A stretch of 64,000 nucleotides of DNA. Origin: Turneriella sp942492915. GTDB taxonomy: Bacteria; Spirochaetota; Leptospiria; Turneriellales; Turneriellaceae. Below, in pieces: positions 63,576-64,000 of this stretch. The notes under the pieces were generated by a model that made no database searches, was not told the DNA's origin, and saw only the letters and a program-made list of their open reading frames with translations. Where the stretch lies: positions 2,356,001 through 2,420,000 of the forward strand of contig OW818662.1 in assembly GCA_942492915.1 (NCBI GenBank), given 5' to 3'. Position 1 is the stretch's first letter. Each line of letters begins with the position of its first letter. Position numbers and translations under genes: made by a program.

Positions 63576-64000
63576 TTAAAACGTGTAGTTCACGCGCAGT
63601 GACAGCGGGTCGCGGTCGCCGCTGAGGCGCACGTTGGCACCGAAGATGCTCTCTTGCTGCTCATGAGTCTTGGCGGATTGTTTGCCGAGCTCGATATAGT
63701 TGCCCTCGAAGAACCATGCATCGAACAGGTGCCAGAGATAGATCGTGAAGGTAATGCCCGCGCTGATCATCATGATCTGGTACCACTGGTCGGCCTTGTT
63801 GACGAGCCGCGAAAACTCAGCGCGCGTCGCATCTTGGTCTTTGATACCGAATTCACCCTGCGGTTCGGTCACGACGTGGTCGGGGTTATAGCTTTTGTAC
63901 TGGCTCTTGGTCGACTCGAGCATAATCAGCGAGAACAGCGAAAAGGCAGCGCCGGTGCCGATGACCCCGCTGTAGATGTAACCTGCAGTTTTGCGCTGCT
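63576..64000 (-). CDS. Membrane protein with C-terminal barrel-like end (5' partial)
   Basis: The frame is open to the right edge, so the N-terminus is missing; the ATG at 63923 is internal. Visible residues begin 'QRKTAGYIYSGVIGTGAAFSLFS', the pattern of spirochaete/Bacteroidetes proteins in which a 'K-T/R-K-G-Y-I-Y-S-G' motif precedes paired membrane segments (DUF5683-like, from memory). A second hydrophobic hairpin is 'YQIMMISAGITFTIYLWHLFDAWFF'. The end 'SLRVNYTF' has a terminal aromatic, as in proteins inserted by the BAM complex. Function unknown. Confidence 0.65.
   Translation of the reverse strand, partial: QRKTAGYIYSGVIGTGAAFSLFSLIMLESTKSQYKSYNPDHVVTEPQGEFGIKDQDATRAEFSRLVNKADQWYQIMMISAGITFTIYLWHLFDAWFFEGNYIELGKQSAKTHEQQESIFGANVRLSGDRDPLSLRVNYTF

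Overview
The window reads as chromosomal DNA of a Leptospirales spirochaete, most like the Turneriella/Leptonema side of the order (inference). Support: a DUF1554-type lectin-like domain and two DUF1564-like proteins, both families known mainly from Leptospira; several lipoproteins with loose spirochaetal lipoboxes; a GC content near 50-55%; heptose/LPS precursor genes. Housekeeping genes are scattered among lineage-specific ones. There are no rRNA, tRNA, CRISPR or insertion sequences that I can support.

Layout. 1-4068: tripartite efflux operon (TolC-like protein cut by the window edge, short membrane fusion protein, MacB-type ABC transporter). 4069-7542: tpiA and a phosphohexomutase diverging from a palindrome, then an NRDE protein. 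7528-10061: leftward small genes, including a putative knotted 'SFPD' repeat protein, an alpha/beta hydrolase and a YidB-like protein. 10145-16253: one rightward operon of overlapping genes (HAMP-SpoIIE phosphatase, TPR-like protein, barrel-like protein, FtsB/DivIC-like protein, uvrB). 16254-18229: trpE-trpG. 18306-21086: a DUF1564-like gene, tgt and a membrane protein behind a TetR-type operator. 21070-24323: truA diverging from dnaN-recF. 24359-31141: leftward acyl-CoA dehydrogenase, DnaC-like loader, GumN-like protein, GT-C membrane enzyme and a repeat lipoprotein. 31242-34817: cdsA-dxr-proB-tdk. 34841-41169: a three-domain isochorismatase-like/kinase/phosphatase protein, xseA, a GmhB-HldE(C) fusion, a mini zinc ribbon and a DegT-like enzyme without its lysine. 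41280-44412: second DUF1564-like gene and a membrane-anchored penicillin-acylase-family enzyme. 44430-63442: three tandem giant lipoproteins. A membrane protein is cut by the right edge.

Three themes stand out. First, gene boundaries repeatedly carry long, near-perfect, tiny-loop inverted repeats, each different in sequence, some abutting start codons and others containing stop codons. Second, the three-domain protein at 34841-37195 is an unusual predicted kinase/phosphatase switch. Third, the tandem giant lipoproteins look like a modular surface family that exchanges C-terminal domains.
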